The notes below the pieces were generated by a model that was given only the letters and a program-made list of their open reading frames with translations, made no database searches and was not told where the DNA came from. DNA of 64,000 bases. It comes from VRUE01 sp963729995. Lineage in GTDB: Bacteria; Actinomycetota; Thermoleophilia; Solirubrobacterales; 70-9. The DNA is taken from NCBI GenBank assembly GCA_963729995.1, contig CAVSPF010000003.1, positions 1,674,001 through 1,738,000 on the forward strand, read 5' to 3'. Shown one piece after another: positions 53,227-62,305 of the stretch (within the stretch, counting starts at the first letter, position 1; each line of letters starts with the position of its first letter). A program made the translations under genes and the position numbers.

Positions 53227-54848
53227 TCGAACACGGCCCACGTGCCGGTTTCGGTGGCGCTCGCGCCAAACACATTGTCCACCGCAGACAAGTGAACGAG
53301 GGCTGACTCACCTGGGTTCCAAGCGAACCCGAGCGCTGCGAGGCAGTTGGTGAGATTCAGTGTGTAGGTGATGGTGCTCGCGGGGTTCGCAGGCTGATCA
53401 GGTGCCAGATCCGTGACCCCTCCCCTGTCAGGTGGAATCACCGTTTCAGGGGGAGACAGGTTCGGATCGCTGCCGGAGAAAGAGCTTCGCGGGCAGAAAC
53501 GATGCAGCGGCGGGATTTCGGCAGCACCGACGCTCTGAATATTCGCGCCGTAGCTGAGCTTGCCGATGTCTGTCCAGGCGCCCTGCTCTGGCGGGATGGA
53601 CCTGCGCTGAGGACGCCAGAGCGTCAGTTTCAGCACCACTTCGCCGTTGGGGCCGGCCGCGACCGGGAGGGGGTTGCCCAGGGTTCCCGGCCCGTGTTGG
53701 GCGACCGGGTAGTTGACGGTTACCTTGTCTCCTTGCCCGTCGTCGTAGGACACGAGCGCCGGGACCGTCGCGAAGATGTAGGGCAGCATCGCGGGCGTGT
53801 CGGTTGACACGCCGTTGCTCGTGACGCGTTGGATCAGCACGTCGCCGGTCCCGATCTGGCTGCTCGTCGCGTTGGGGTGGAAGAAGAAGGCGCCCGGCGG
53901 CGGGTTTGGTGAGTTGTTGAAGAGTGTCCCGAAGCCGTCGCCGTTGGGGTCGCAGCAAGCCGGGAAGGGTTGCCATGTCTGTGCAGGACCGAGGCCCATT
54001 TCAACCCCGGTGCCGCCTCGTCTGCAGTAGCTCAGACCGCCGATCCAGCCCTGCGGGTTGTTGGGGTCCGGTTCCCCGCCGCAGTCGAGTTCCGGGCTGC
54101 CCGGCAGGATGCCGAGGGCGAGCCACTCGTACTTCGAGAGAGCCTGGTCGATCTGCGCGTCGCTCACCGCGGCCGCGTTGGCGTTCATCGTTTCCGAGAG
54201 CGGGACAACTAGGTTGGCGCCGACGTAGAACTGGCTTTCGGCCTGCGGGCTTGCGGCCTGCGCCGCACGCGCCCGGCTCGAGGTCGAGCGATCGACGTTG
54301 TTGAGGATCAGGTTGCCGTTGACGTCGACGTCGAATCTGTCGGGGATGCCGTCGGCATCCAGGTCGCCGGGTGGCGAGACACGCGGAGGCTTGGAGCGCA
54401 CCAGGCCGAATTTCCCGGCGCCGATTGGGACACCCTTCCTGGCCTTCGCCCAGTGGGTTGGGTCGACCCAGCTCTTCGAGACCCGCCGGGAAACCTTCGC
54501 GTAGCCCTGAGGGGCCTTGACTGTGATCTTGCCCAGCTTCGCGCCAGCCTTGACCCCGACGATCGCGCGCCTGCCCTTGCGCTCGGAGCCGATCACGACT
54601 GGGCCAGCGTAGATGCCGCTCGGGTCACGGAGCTGCAGGGTGACCCGGTTGGCCAGCGGTCGAAGCCTGAAGCGGCCGTTGCTTGCGCGCACGTAGGTCG
54701 CCTTGCCGTTCGCCGCCAGAGCGAGCACGGTGTAGCCGGGCTGGCTCACTGTGCCGCTGATCGGGGCGAGCTTCGCCGCTGCGCTCACGGGCGCGACGAG
54801 GACGAGAACGGCCACGGCGCTAAAGCCGAGATATGCCTTCCAGTGCAT
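53217..54848 (-). CDS. Secreted protein of unknown function, paralogue 1
   Basis: A 543-residue protein with an N-terminal signal (FSAVAVLVLVAPVSAAA). The first 110 residues contain beta-rich segments (KLAPISGTVSQPGYTVLALA). A short DLDADGIPDRFDVDVNGN segment resembles the Asp-rich calcium-binding loops of thrombospondin type 3 or EF-hand repeats. A longer C-terminal domain with scattered cysteines (PELDCGGEPDPNNPQGW, FPACCDPNGDGFG) follows. No known family is recognised. It is a tandem paralogue of the next gene, roughly 60% identical by eye. Confidence 0.75.
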   Translation of the reverse strand: MHWKAYLGFSAVAVLVLVAPVSAAAKLAPISGTVSQPGYTVLALAANGKATYVRASNGRFRLRPLANRVTLQLRDPSGIYAGPVVIGSERKGRRAIVGVKAGAKLGKITVKAPQGYAKVSRRVSKSWVDPTHWAKARKGVPIGAGKFGLVRSKPPRVSPPGDLDADGIPDRFDVDVNGNLILNNVDRSTSSRARAAQAASPQAESQFYVGANLVVPLSETMNANAAAVSDAQIDQALSKYEWLALGILPGSPELDCGGEPDPNNPQGWIGGLSYCRRGGTGVEMGLGPAQTWQPFPACCDPNGDGFGTLFNNSPNPPPGAFFFHPNATSSQIGTGDVLIQRVTSNGVSTDTPAMLPYIFATVPALVSYDDGQGDKVTVNYPVAQHGPGTLGNPLPVAAGPNGEVVLKLTLWRPQRRSIPPEQGAWTDIGKLSYGANIQSVGAAEIPPLHRFCPRSSFSGSDPNLSPPETVIPPDRGGVTDLAPDQPANPASTITYTLNLTNCLAALGFAWNPGESALVHLSAVDNVFGASATETGTWAVFERR

Positions 54849-55015
54849 GCCCGGCCATTCTCAAACGCCGCCGGGCCACTGCCATCCGTAATCGCCCCGT
54901 AGCGGTCATTGGCCAACTACGGACCTGCCGCTGCCGATTGTCCAAGCGGCGGGCAGTCGCGACACATGGTGCGGACTGCTTGCTCGGCCCCGGCCGGCCA
55001 GCCCCTCAGCGGGCG

Positions 55016-55113
55016 CGCGGCAGCCCGTGGCGCTTGCGGATCGAGCGGTTGGCGGCAGTAGTCACGACCGGCGGAGGGTCGCTCGGCCGGGAGCGTGAGC
55101 GGGCTAGCGACGT
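55016..55113. repeat. 98-bp direct repeat, right copy
   Basis: Exact copy of 53129-53226, 1887 bp away, at the 3' end of the second secreted paralogue. Confidence 0.9.
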
Positions 55114-56714
55114 GTGAACACGGCAAAGCCTGTATCCGTGGTGCTGGCGCTCGAGCCGGTGAACCCGTCGGCCGCAAAAAAGTGGATCAGGGCTTCCTCG
55201 CCTGGGTTCCATGCGACCCCGACGGCCGCAAGGCAGTTGGTGACGTTCAGCGTGTAGGTGATGGTGTTCGCGGGGTTCGCCGGCTGGTCGGTCGCCAGAT
55301 CCGTGACCCCTGGGTCCCCGTCCTGGGACAAAGACAGGTTCGGATCGTTGACGGAGTAGCTGCTCTTCGGGCAGTCGATGTTTCCCCCTGGCACATTCGA
55401 CGCACCGACGCTCTCGATATTCGCCCAGTAGGTGAGCTTGCCGATGTCTGTCCAGGCGCCCGGCTCTGGCGGTATGGACCTGCGCTGAGGACGCCAGAAC
55501 GTCAGTGCCAGCGCCACTTCGCCGTTGGGGCCGGCCGCGACCGGGAAGCCGTTGCCGCCATGTCCAGGGGCGGTCATGGGGTCCGCCACCGGGTAGTTGA
55601 TGGTCGCCTTGTTCCCTTGCCCGTCGTCGTAGGCGACGAGCGCCGGAGCCGTCGCGAAGACGAAGGGCAGCATCGTGGGCGTGTCGGTTGTCACGCCGTT
55701 GCTCGTGACGCGCTGGATCAGCACGTCGCCGGTGCGGATCTGGCTGGAGGTCGCGTTGGGCTTGAGGCTGAAGGAGCCGGGGTCCGGCATATGGGAGTTG
55801 TTGGTGAGTGTCCCGTAGCCGTTGCCGTCGGGATCACAGCAGGCCGGGAAGGGCTCGAATTGCCCAGGGGCAAGCGACTCGGCGCCGGTGCCTCCTCTTG
55901 TGCAGTAGCTCAGGCCGCCGATCCAGCCCTGCGGGTTGTTGGGGTCCGGCGCCCCGCCGCAGTCGAGCTCGGGGCTCCCGGGCAGCAGGCCGATGGCGAT
56001 GTACTCGTTCCTCGCGAGGGACTGGTCGATGTCCGCTTCGGTCACCGCGCGCGCGTTGGCGTTCACGGCGTCCCCGAACCAACCGCCGAACAGGCTCGTG
56101 CCGATATAGAACGGGCTTTCGGCCTGCGACGTCCGTGCCCGGCTGAGAGTCGAGCGATCGACGTCGTTGAGGATCAGGTTGCCGTTGATATCGACGTCGA
56201 GCCTGCCGGGGACTCCGTCGGCGTCCAGATCGCCGGGCGGCGGGTGGCGCGGAGGCTTCGAGCGCACGCGGCCGAAGTTCCCGGCGCCGATCGGGACGCC
56301 CTTCCTGGCTCGCGCCCAGCGACTTGTGTCGACCGACCGCTTCGCGACCCGCCGGGCGACGCGCGCGTAGCCGCGACGGACGTTGATCGTGATCCTCCCC
56401 AGCCTTGCGCCGGCCCTGACGCCGACGATCGCGCGCGCACCGTGCTGGTCGGAGCCGATCACGACCGGGCCGGCGTAGATGCCGTTCGGTGCACGCAGCT
56501 GCAGCGTCACACTGCCAGCCCGCGGACGAAGGCTGAAGCTACCGTGACTCGCGCGCACCGAAGTTGCCTTCCCGTTCGCCGCCAGCGCGATCACGGTGTA
56601 ACCCGGCTTGCTCAGCGTGGCGCTGATCGGGGCGAACCTCGCGGCCGCGGCCGCTGGTGCGACCAGGACGAGAATGGCCACGGCACCACACAAAAGGCAG
56701 ATCCTCGAACGCAT
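55104..56714 (-). CDS. Secreted protein of unknown function, paralogue 2
   Basis: A 536-residue protein with signal peptide (CLLCGAVAILVLVAPAAAAA). It has the same layout as paralogue 1: a beta-rich N-terminus, a DLDADGVPGRLDVDINGN calcium-loop-like segment, and a Cys-containing C-terminal domain (PACCDPDGNGYG). Start 56714 gives the signal; a longer frame upstream is unconserved. The two genes appear to be an old duplication whose 3' ends were recently homogenised. Confidence 0.75.
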   Translation of the reverse strand: MRSRICLLCGAVAILVLVAPAAAAARFAPISATLSKPGYTVIALAANGKATSVRASHGSFSLRPRAGSVTLQLRAPNGIYAGPVVIGSDQHGARAIVGVRAGARLGRITINVRRGYARVARRVAKRSVDTSRWARARKGVPIGAGNFGRVRSKPPRHPPPGDLDADGVPGRLDVDINGNLILNDVDRSTLSRARTSQAESPFYIGTSLFGGWFGDAVNANARAVTEADIDQSLARNEYIAIGLLPGSPELDCGGAPDPNNPQGWIGGLSYCTRGGTGAESLAPGQFEPFPACCDPDGNGYGTLTNNSHMPDPGSFSLKPNATSSQIRTGDVLIQRVTSNGVTTDTPTMLPFVFATAPALVAYDDGQGNKATINYPVADPMTAPGHGGNGFPVAAGPNGEVALALTFWRPQRRSIPPEPGAWTDIGKLTYWANIESVGASNVPGGNIDCPKSSYSVNDPNLSLSQDGDPGVTDLATDQPANPANTITYTLNVTNCLAAVGVAWNPGEEALIHFFAADGFTGSSASTTDTGFAVFTRR

Positions 56715-57045
56715 TACCCAGCATCCTCCCGCGCCATCAGGTCGCTTCCATCCGTAATTTGCCCGAACAGAAGACACCGACGAACTACGGACTAGCGCAA
56801 CCGACCATCCAGCCGACACGAGCAATCGCGACACACGCGCGCGGACCGCTCGCACTCGGCAGCTGCTTCGCCAAAAAGAGGGAGAGCTAAGTCTGCGACG
56901 ACGCGAGCTTGCGCTCCGCGCGGTTCCGAGCGCGTCGGCGGACGCTGCTCACGCTCTCGCTTTGGACGACACGCGCTCATCTGGGCCTCGGCCCAGGCTT
57001 GGACCCGAGACTCTCGCTCCACCTGACGAATCCGGAAGCCGCGCG

Positions 57046-57079
57046 TATCCCGACGTCTCGGGATATCCCCGTGTATACT
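57046..57079 (+). promoter_or_regulatory. Palindromic operator and leaderless promoter of the AbrB/Doc pair
   Basis: Perfect 8-bp arms TATCCCGA and TCGGGATA with a CGTC centre (57046-57065) overlap the -35 position. A -10 box TATACT (57074-57079) lies 6 bp before ATG 57086, so the mRNA would have no leader. The palindrome is the likely antitoxin autoregulation site. Confidence 0.6.
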
Positions 57080-57085
57080 GGCGTC

Positions 57086-57340
57086 ATGAAGATCGTCAAG
57101 GTCCGCCGGGTCGGCAACAGCAACGTTGTTTCGATTCCCCGCGAGTTCGAGGCGCATGGATATGCGCCAGGCACCTCCGTGCTGGTCGAGGAGCTCGACG
57201 GGGGCGAGCTTCGGATCCTGCCGACCGAGCAGCTGCGGGAGAGGATCCGCACGATCGGCGAGCGCGTAGTCGCCGATCACCCGGAGGCATTGAAGATCCT
57301 CGCCGAGCACGATCCAGACTCCAAGCGCGCTCCAAAGTAG
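57086..57340 (+). CDS. AbrB/MazE-type antitoxin (partner of Doc-like toxin)
   Basis: An 84-residue swapped-hairpin protein: KIVKVRRVGNSNVVSIPREF then YAPGTSVLVEELDGGELRIL. The C-terminal helices (LRERIRTIGERVVADHPEAL) would block the toxin. It ends 7 bp before the toxin start. A long upstream open frame has no family N-terminus, so the ATG at 57086 is taken. Confidence 0.88.
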   Translation: MKIVKVRRVGNSNVVSIPREFEAHGYAPGTSVLVEELDGGELRILPTEQLRERIRTIGERVVADHPEALKILAEHDPDSKRAPK

Positions 57341-57347
57341 ACCGCAG

Positions 57348-57758
57348 GTGCACGAGGAGGAAGGCACGGGCGAGCCGATCTACCTGGGGCTCGTCGACGC
57401 GCTCGGGCTGTATGCGGCGATCATCGGCGGCACACCCTCGCAGGCGGCCGATCAGCTTCGCGACCAGGGGGCTCTCGAAGGCGCTCTCGCCCGTCCACGC
57501 AGCTATGCCGACTACGAAGAGGCCGATATCGCCTTGCAGGCCGCCGTCTTGGCGCACGGCATCGCCGAGAGCCAGGCTTTCATCGATGCCAACAAGCGCC
57601 TGGCGTTGGTCGCGATGCTGACGTTCCTCAAGTTGAACGGCTACCGGGTCGAAGTGTCCGATCCCGACCTCGCCGAGTGGATCCTCAGCTTCAGCTCCGG
57701 GACCACGCCCCAGCGGCTCGCGCCGTCGGTACGCGACGCAATGCGGCCGATCGCGTAG
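57348..57758 (+). CDS. Doc-like (death-on-curing, Fic fold) toxin with active-site His replaced
   Basis: A 136-residue Doc-family protein starting at GTG 57348. YLGLVDALGLYAAIIGGTP is the N-terminal helix. The core motif reads QAFIDANKRLA, where Doc proteins have HxFxDANKR. Gln76 takes the place of the general-base His; the rest (Asp80, Asn82, Lys83, Arg84) is kept. Doc phosphorylates EF-Tu. With Gln here, activity is uncertain; it may be an inactive or altered enzyme. Confidence 0.85.
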   Translation: MHEEEGTGEPIYLGLVDALGLYAAIIGGTPSQAADQLRDQGALEGALARPRSYADYEEADIALQAAVLAHGIAESQAFIDANKRLALVAMLTFLKLNGYRVEVSDPDLAEWILSFSSGTTPQRLAPSVRDAMRPIA

Positions 57759-57834
57759 CTCGGCTCACACGTCTGGTTGCTGGTCCTCCTGGTAGTGCAG
57801 TAGGTATCCGCTGTCTTCTTAGGAGGAGGATCTC

Positions 57835-58370
57835 ATGACCGAATCCACTGTCCTCGATTCCGCCGGGAGGCGTCGCTCGCCGGCGACGATGCCCGGCTAC
57901 CACGCCGGACGACCGCCACGCAACAAGGGAATGCGCTATCCGGCCGACCCGCCGAGCGTCGAGGAGATCGTCGCCGTGATGCGCCAGGTTGGAGGTGGTC
58001 GCCACGGCGCTCGTCTGCGCGCCGTGATCGTCGTCCTCTGGCGTGGCGGGCTTCGCATCCAGGAGGCGCTGGCGCTCAGCGAGCGCGATCTCGACCCACA
58101 CCGTGGCTCGATCCTCGTCCGCCGCGGCAAGGGCGGGCGCCGGCGGGAGGTCGGCATGGACGAGTGGGGCTTCGAGCAGCTCCGCCCCTGGATGGCAGAG
58201 CGCGAGCGGCTGCCGGTCGGCCCGCTGCTCTGCGTGATCGACGGACCGACTCGCGGTCGGCCCTGGTCTGCCGCCGGAGTCAGGGTCGAGTTCCGCAGCC
58301 TCGCTGCCCGAGCGGGGGTGAGACGGCGCTTCGCACCGCACCAGCTCCGTCATGCCCATGCGCTCGAGCT
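57835..58370 (+). pseudogene. Tyrosine recombinase/integrase, cut by IS630
   Basis: The gene starts at ATG 57835 behind AGGAGGAGGATC. Box I WRGGLRIQEALAL with the catalytic Arg, a Lys in RRGKGGRRREVG, and box II HQLRHAHAL (H-x-L-R-H) are present. The final His and the nucleophilic Tyr are missing because the IS630 element begins at TA 58370. The frame runs about 30 codons into the IS before stopping. This is probably the integrase of the former element. Confidence 0.8.
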
Positions 58371-58371
58371 A

Positions 58372-59604
58372 GTAGACCTATCCGCAAGTTCGCTCAGGCA
58401 GCCAGCCTCAGTTCCGACTCTCGATCGGCGACCCTGGCCAACACTCGCTCCAGGTCGGAGCGTGTGAACGTCCACTCGAACGGTCGGGCGATCTCGGCGT
58501 AGCGCCCCTGAAAGGTGAGCAGCCGCTCGCTGAGTTCCTCCAGGGAGTCGAAGTCGTTGGGGGTGAGCGCCTTGCGCTGCACGATCGAGAAGTAGAGCTC
58601 GATTTGGTTGAGCCAGGAGGCGTGAATCGGCAGGTGGATCAGGCGCAGGTTTTCGTAGGCGCCCTGCAGGCGATCGATTGAGGCCTGGCCGGCGTGGGAG
58701 GAGCCGTTGTCGACAACCCAGAACACCCGGCGGGCCGAGGCATAGGGCTCGGCGCTCATCACCTCCTCGACGAGGCGGCCGAAGGGCTCGATCCCGGTCT
58801 TCTCCTCGACCCGGCCGAAGAGGTTGGCGTGGTGGACGTCCCAGGCGGCGAGATAGGCCAGGGTGCCGCCTCGGCGGTACTCGAACTCGACCAGGGATGG
58901 GCGCCCCGGCGCCGGGGGCAGGGTCCGGTGGCGGCGGCCCAACGCCTGCAACTGGGACTTCTCGTCGGCGGAGATCACGTACTCGTCGGGGCGCAGGCGG
59001 CGGCCTTCGAAGCGCCGCTGGTAGAGATCGAGCACCGGCGCGGCCTTGGCGGCAAAGTCGGGGTCGCGGGGAAAGAGCCAGGAACGCACCTGCCAGGGCT
59101 TGATCGCTGCATCGTGCAACCAGCGCCAGATCGTCGTCGCCGAGGCCTCGGTGACGCCGCGCTCGATCACCAGCTGGTGCAGCTCAGTGCGCGTGAAGCG
59201 GCCGAGCGGCAAGCCGTGGACGGCGGGCAGCTCGCAGGCGATCGCCTTGACCTCGGCGACCTGCTCCGGGGGGAAAACGGCGCGGGCGTCCCGCGCGTTG
59301 GAGATCGGTGAGTCCCTCGAGCCGCTGGGCGCTGAATCTTCGTCGCCACTTGCCGACGCACTCCGGGGTGCAGTCCAGCCGCTCGGCGATCCACCCGTCG
59401 GTCTCACCGGCCGCGGAGTAGAGGATCATCCGCGCTCGCTGGACCTCGCGGAAGGGACGGGTCTCCGAGCGAGCGAAGCGCTCCAGCTCACTGCGCTCCT
59501 CCTCGCTCAGCTCGATCTCGATCTTCGGGGCCACTGCGGTGAGGTTCATCGCCCGCTGCCGAGATCCTGCTGATCCGCCTGAACGTATTTTCGGGCGGGT
59601 CTAC
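58372..59604 (-). mobile_element. IS630-family element, nested copy 1
   Basis: Ends GTAGACC (58372) and GGTCTAC (59604), each next to TA (58370-58371 and 59605-59606). The same TA at 59605 also precedes the next copy's end GTAGACAC. Copy 1 therefore appears to have inserted at the TA that bordered copy 2. Total length about 1.23 kb. The two copies differ by roughly 10% in the region compared by eye. Confidence 0.8.
58394..59549 (-). pseudogene. IS630-family transposase, frameshifted
   Basis: Two halves in different frames. The N-terminal DNA-binding half (59549 start) ends in RAGRPRRFPP; the catalytic half continues as PEQVAEVKAIA, then YVISADEKSQLQALGRRHR, VVDNGSSHAG and HASWLNQIELYFS. They join if one G is removed from the G6 run at 59268-59273. 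Either an indel broke it, or the element uses programmed frameshifting at the C6 stretch. A +1 shift would be required. Confidence 0.8.
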
Positions 59605-59606
59605 TA

Positions 59607-60225
59607 GTAGACACGTCCGTAAGTACCGATCGTCAAGCCGCCAGCCGTAGCTGAGGCTCGCGCTCGGCGACCCGTTCGATCACCCGGTCGAGATCGGTGC
59701 GGGTGAAGGACCACTCGAAGGGCCGGGCGATCTCGGCGTAGCGAGCCTGGAAGGCGAGCAGGCGCTCGGAGAGCTCTTCCAGGGAGCCGAAGTCGTTGGG
59801 GGTGAGCGCCTTGCGCTGGACGATCGAGAAGTAGAGCTCGATCTGGTTGAGCCAGGAGGCGTGGATCGGCAGGTGGATCAGCCGCAGGTTCTCGTGGGCA
59901 CCCTCGAGGCGATCGACCGAGGCCTGCCCGGCGTGGGAGGAGCCGTTGTCGACCACCCAGAACACGCGCTTGGCTGAGGCATAGGGCTCGCTTGTCATCA
60001 CTTCCTCCACGAGCCGGCCGAAGGGCCCGATCCCGGTCTTCTCTTCGACCCGCCCGAAGAGGTTGGCGTGGTGGACGTCCCAGGCGGCGAGGTAGGCGAG
60101 GGTGCCGCCGCGGCGGTAGTCGAACTCGACCAACGACGGGCGCCCGGGCCCGGCCGCGAGCGTGGGGTGGCGACGCCCGAGCGCCTGTAGCTGGGACTTC
60201 TCGTCGGCCGAGGAGATCATCTCGG
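59607..60225 (-). mobile_element. IS630-family element, copy 2, truncated
   Basis: The left end GTAGACACGTCC and about 620 bp of the catalytic half remain; the right end and N-terminal half are missing beyond about 60225. The cut point shows no clear target duplication. It lies directly beside copy 1, sharing one TA. Confidence 0.75.
59633..60220 (-). pseudogene. IS630-family transposase fragment
   Basis: 195 residues from ISSADEKSQLQALGRRHPTL through VVDNGSSHAG, HASWLNQIELYFS and the C-terminus: only the catalytic part. About 90% identical to the matching part of copy 1. Confidence 0.8.
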
Positions 60226-60296
60226 CTGTCCATTCGAGGCGAGCGCCGATGATGCCGGCCAGCGCCGGACTGCGCCTCTAACCACCTAACACGATG

Positions 60297-60330
60297 AGAG
60301 CGAGAGCGCCTGGGTTGGCGCTCTCGCTCT
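60297..60330. terminator. Strong hairpin (14-bp perfect stem)
   Basis: Arms AGAGCGAGAGCGCC and GGCGCTCTCGCTCT around a 6-nt loop. No T-run follows. It may be the terminator of the interrupted recombinase transcript, or a remnant of the region where copy 2 inserted. Confidence 0.55.
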
Positions 60331-60420
60331 GTCATGGCCAGAGCAGAAGCTCGGCGAGCGTTGTGAAGACCGCTGCGGCTCGTCCTGAGCGAGAGCGATG
60401 CGCCCCTACACTGCGCAGGG

Positions 60421-60772
60421 ATGTCCGCCGAGCAGGTTGACAGCTACCTGCGTGATCTCAAGGAGCCGAAGCGCACAACGCGTCAGGAGCTGCGCCGCAC
60501 AATTCTTGAGATCGTCCCAGGCGCCGAAGAGGTGATCTCATACCGCGTTCCGTTTGCAGGGCGAGGTCATCGCTGGATTTGCGGCGTTCAAGAAGCACCT
60601 CAGCTATCTGCCCTTCAGCGGCTCGGTCCTCGGCCAGCTCGCCGATGAGCTTGAGGGCTACACGATGACCAAGAGCTCTCTGCACTTCCCCGTCGACCAA
60701 CCTCTGCCGAAAGCGCACGTGGAGAAGCTGATTTCCGTGCGTCTCGCGGATGCAGGTTTGCCCTCGCGCTGA
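60421..60772 (+). pseudogene. DUF1801-family protein, broken by small deletion
   Basis: The first part SAEQVDSYLRDLKEPKRTTRQ then ILEIVPGAEEVISY fits DUF1801. The second part, in another frame, is AFRLQGEVIAGFAAFKKHLSY through LHFPVDQPLPKAHVEKL. The usual xxP between ISY and AFR is missing: about eight bases have been lost near 60545. The product is not made intact. DUF1801 proteins resemble iron-sulfur-loading YdhG; function unknown. Confidence 0.7.
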
Positions 60773-60882
60773 GCCTGCGTCACGTCGGCTCGCCGTCAGG
60801 TTACGAACCGGGCCGATTTGGGCAATCGCCGTTCGCGGGACGCCAGTGGCCCGCCCTGGCCGATCTTCGGGCATGCACTAAC

Positions 60883-61563
60883 TTGCCCGTGGTGATCGCG
60901 TTGTCGTGGAGCGGGGGGAAGGACTCGGCGCTGGCGCTGCGGGCCCTGCGAGACGAGCAAACGGAGCCCGTGGCGCTGATCACCACCTTCACCGAGGACT
61001 ACGACCGGATCAGCATGCACGCGGTGCGGCGCGAGCTGGCTCGCGCCCAGGCGGAGGCTGCCGGCCTGCCACTGGTCGAGGTGGACATCCCGGCGGCCTG
61101 CCCGAACGAGGTGTATGAGGAACGGATGGCGCGTGCACTGCAGACGCCACCGCTGGAGGGCGTGGGCGCGATCGCCTTTGCCGACCTGTTCTTGGAGGAC
61201 ATTCGCACCTACCGCGAAGAGCGCCTCGCCGGCGCTGCCCGCGAGGCGCTGTTCCCGCTCTGGGGCAAAGACACCGGTGAGCTTGCCCACGAGTTCGTCG
61301 ACGCGGGCTTCGAAGCGGTGCTCGTCTGCGTTGACCCCGCGCAGCTCGATCCCTCCTTCGCGGGTCGTCCGTTCGATCGGGCGCTGCTCGCCGACCTTCC
61401 CCCTGGTGTTGATCCCTGCGGAGAGAACGGCGAGTTCCACACCTTCGTCCACGCCGCCCCGATCTTCAAGCACCCGATTGCCGTCACGCGCGGCGAGACG
61501 GTCGAGCGCGACGGGTTTGTCTTCTGCGACCTCCTGTCGGCTCATGCCGGTGTGAGTTTGTAG
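60883..61563 (+). CDS. Diphthine-ammonia ligase-like PP-loop ATPase (MJ0570/DUF71 family)
   Basis: A 226-residue adenine-nucleotide alpha hydrolase. ALSWSGGKDSALALRA is the PP-loop SGGKDS. GVDPCGENGEFHTFVHAAP is the conserved EGGEFHT-like motif of the ATP-dependent amidating family. In eukaryotes it amidates diphthine; bacterial members' substrates are unknown. The start is TTG 60883 or GTG 60889. Confidence 0.82.
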   Translation: MPVVIALSWSGGKDSALALRALRDEQTEPVALITTFTEDYDRISMHAVRRELARAQAEAAGLPLVEVDIPAACPNEVYEERMARALQTPPLEGVGAIAFADLFLEDIRTYREERLAGAAREALFPLWGKDTGELAHEFVDAGFEAVLVCVDPAQLDPSFAGRPFDRALLADLPPGVDPCGENGEFHTFVHAAPIFKHPIAVTRGETVERDGFVFCDLLSAHAGVSL

Positions 61564-61948
61564 TCGGCGGAGCGCATTAGCACCATTGACTGCGGGCCTC
61601 GTTGCCTCACGTTCGCTGTGAGGGGGCGTCGGGCCCTCCTTTTGACCTAATGACGGCGTAGCCCGCTCTCGGCCACGACCCACCGCGACGCGCCCATCGA
61701 CAGACCGAGTAGATGCTCGCGATCGAGCAGCTGAGACGCCGGGTCAGGCGTGGGCGAGGCGCTGCGGCTGAACCTGCCCTACGGCCTCCATCGAGGCGGG
61801 CCCGGATCTCCTCACCCCAGTTTGGCCCACGGCGCGCGCGCTGCAACCCCGCGAGGGGGTTCCCTCGCCCTTCGGGCTCGTGCAGCGTGCCCGCTCGCGG
61901 GCTTTGGCTGGGGTCGTCAACCGAACCACCTCTCAAAGGAGGCCCGAG
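61564..61948. other. Leader region before ssb
   Basis: 385 bp. It has a short hairpin CCTCAC/GTGAGG (61605-61623) right after the ligase gene. Complementary stretches in the 200 bp before ssb (for example CTCGCCCTTCGGGCTCG, about 61864-61882) could fold into a structured leader. No coding frame is convincing. Confidence 0.4.
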
Positions 61949-62305
61949 ATGCAGGACATCAACCAGGTCGCGCTCACCGCCCGGCTGACCCTCGACCCCG
62001 AGCTCCGTTCGACCCCGAGCGGCACCTCGGTCGCCACCCTGCGGGTTGCGATCCAGCGACCCGGGGAGCGGGGCGCGGCGTTCTACGACGTCGAGGTCTG
62101 GGGCAAGCTCGCCGAGAGCTGCGCCGAGTTCCTCGGCAAGGGCTCCCGCGTCGGCATCGCCGGCCGCCTGGAGCACCAGGAGTGGAGCTCCGACAACGGC
62201 CGCCCGCGGCAGCGCAACTACGTCGTTGCCGAGCAGGTCAACTTCCTCGACCGCCCGGCCAAGGCCGAGCGGGACGGAAGCCATGAGGCGCCGGCCGCCG
62301 CATAG
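61949..62305 (+). CDS. ssb: Single-stranded DNA-binding protein
   Basis: A 118-residue OB-fold SSB. QDINQVALTARLTLDPELRS, GTSVATLRVAIQRPG, YDVEVWGKLAESCAEFLGKG and RVGIAGRLEHQEW are all present. The acidic C-terminal tip of housekeeping SSB is absent (ends SHEAPAAA), so it is probably an element-borne SSB. AAAGGAGG precedes the start. It overlaps the primase gene by 23 bp. Confidence 0.92.
   Translation: MQDINQVALTARLTLDPELRSTPSGTSVATLRVAIQRPGERGAAFYDVEVWGKLAESCAEFLGKGSRVGIAGRLEHQEWSSDNGRPRQRNYVVAEQVNFLDRPAKAERDGSHEAPAAA

Noticed and set aside
58372..60225. Composite transposon formed by the two IS630 copies
   Set aside because: The copies are directly adjacent with no cargo, and one is truncated.
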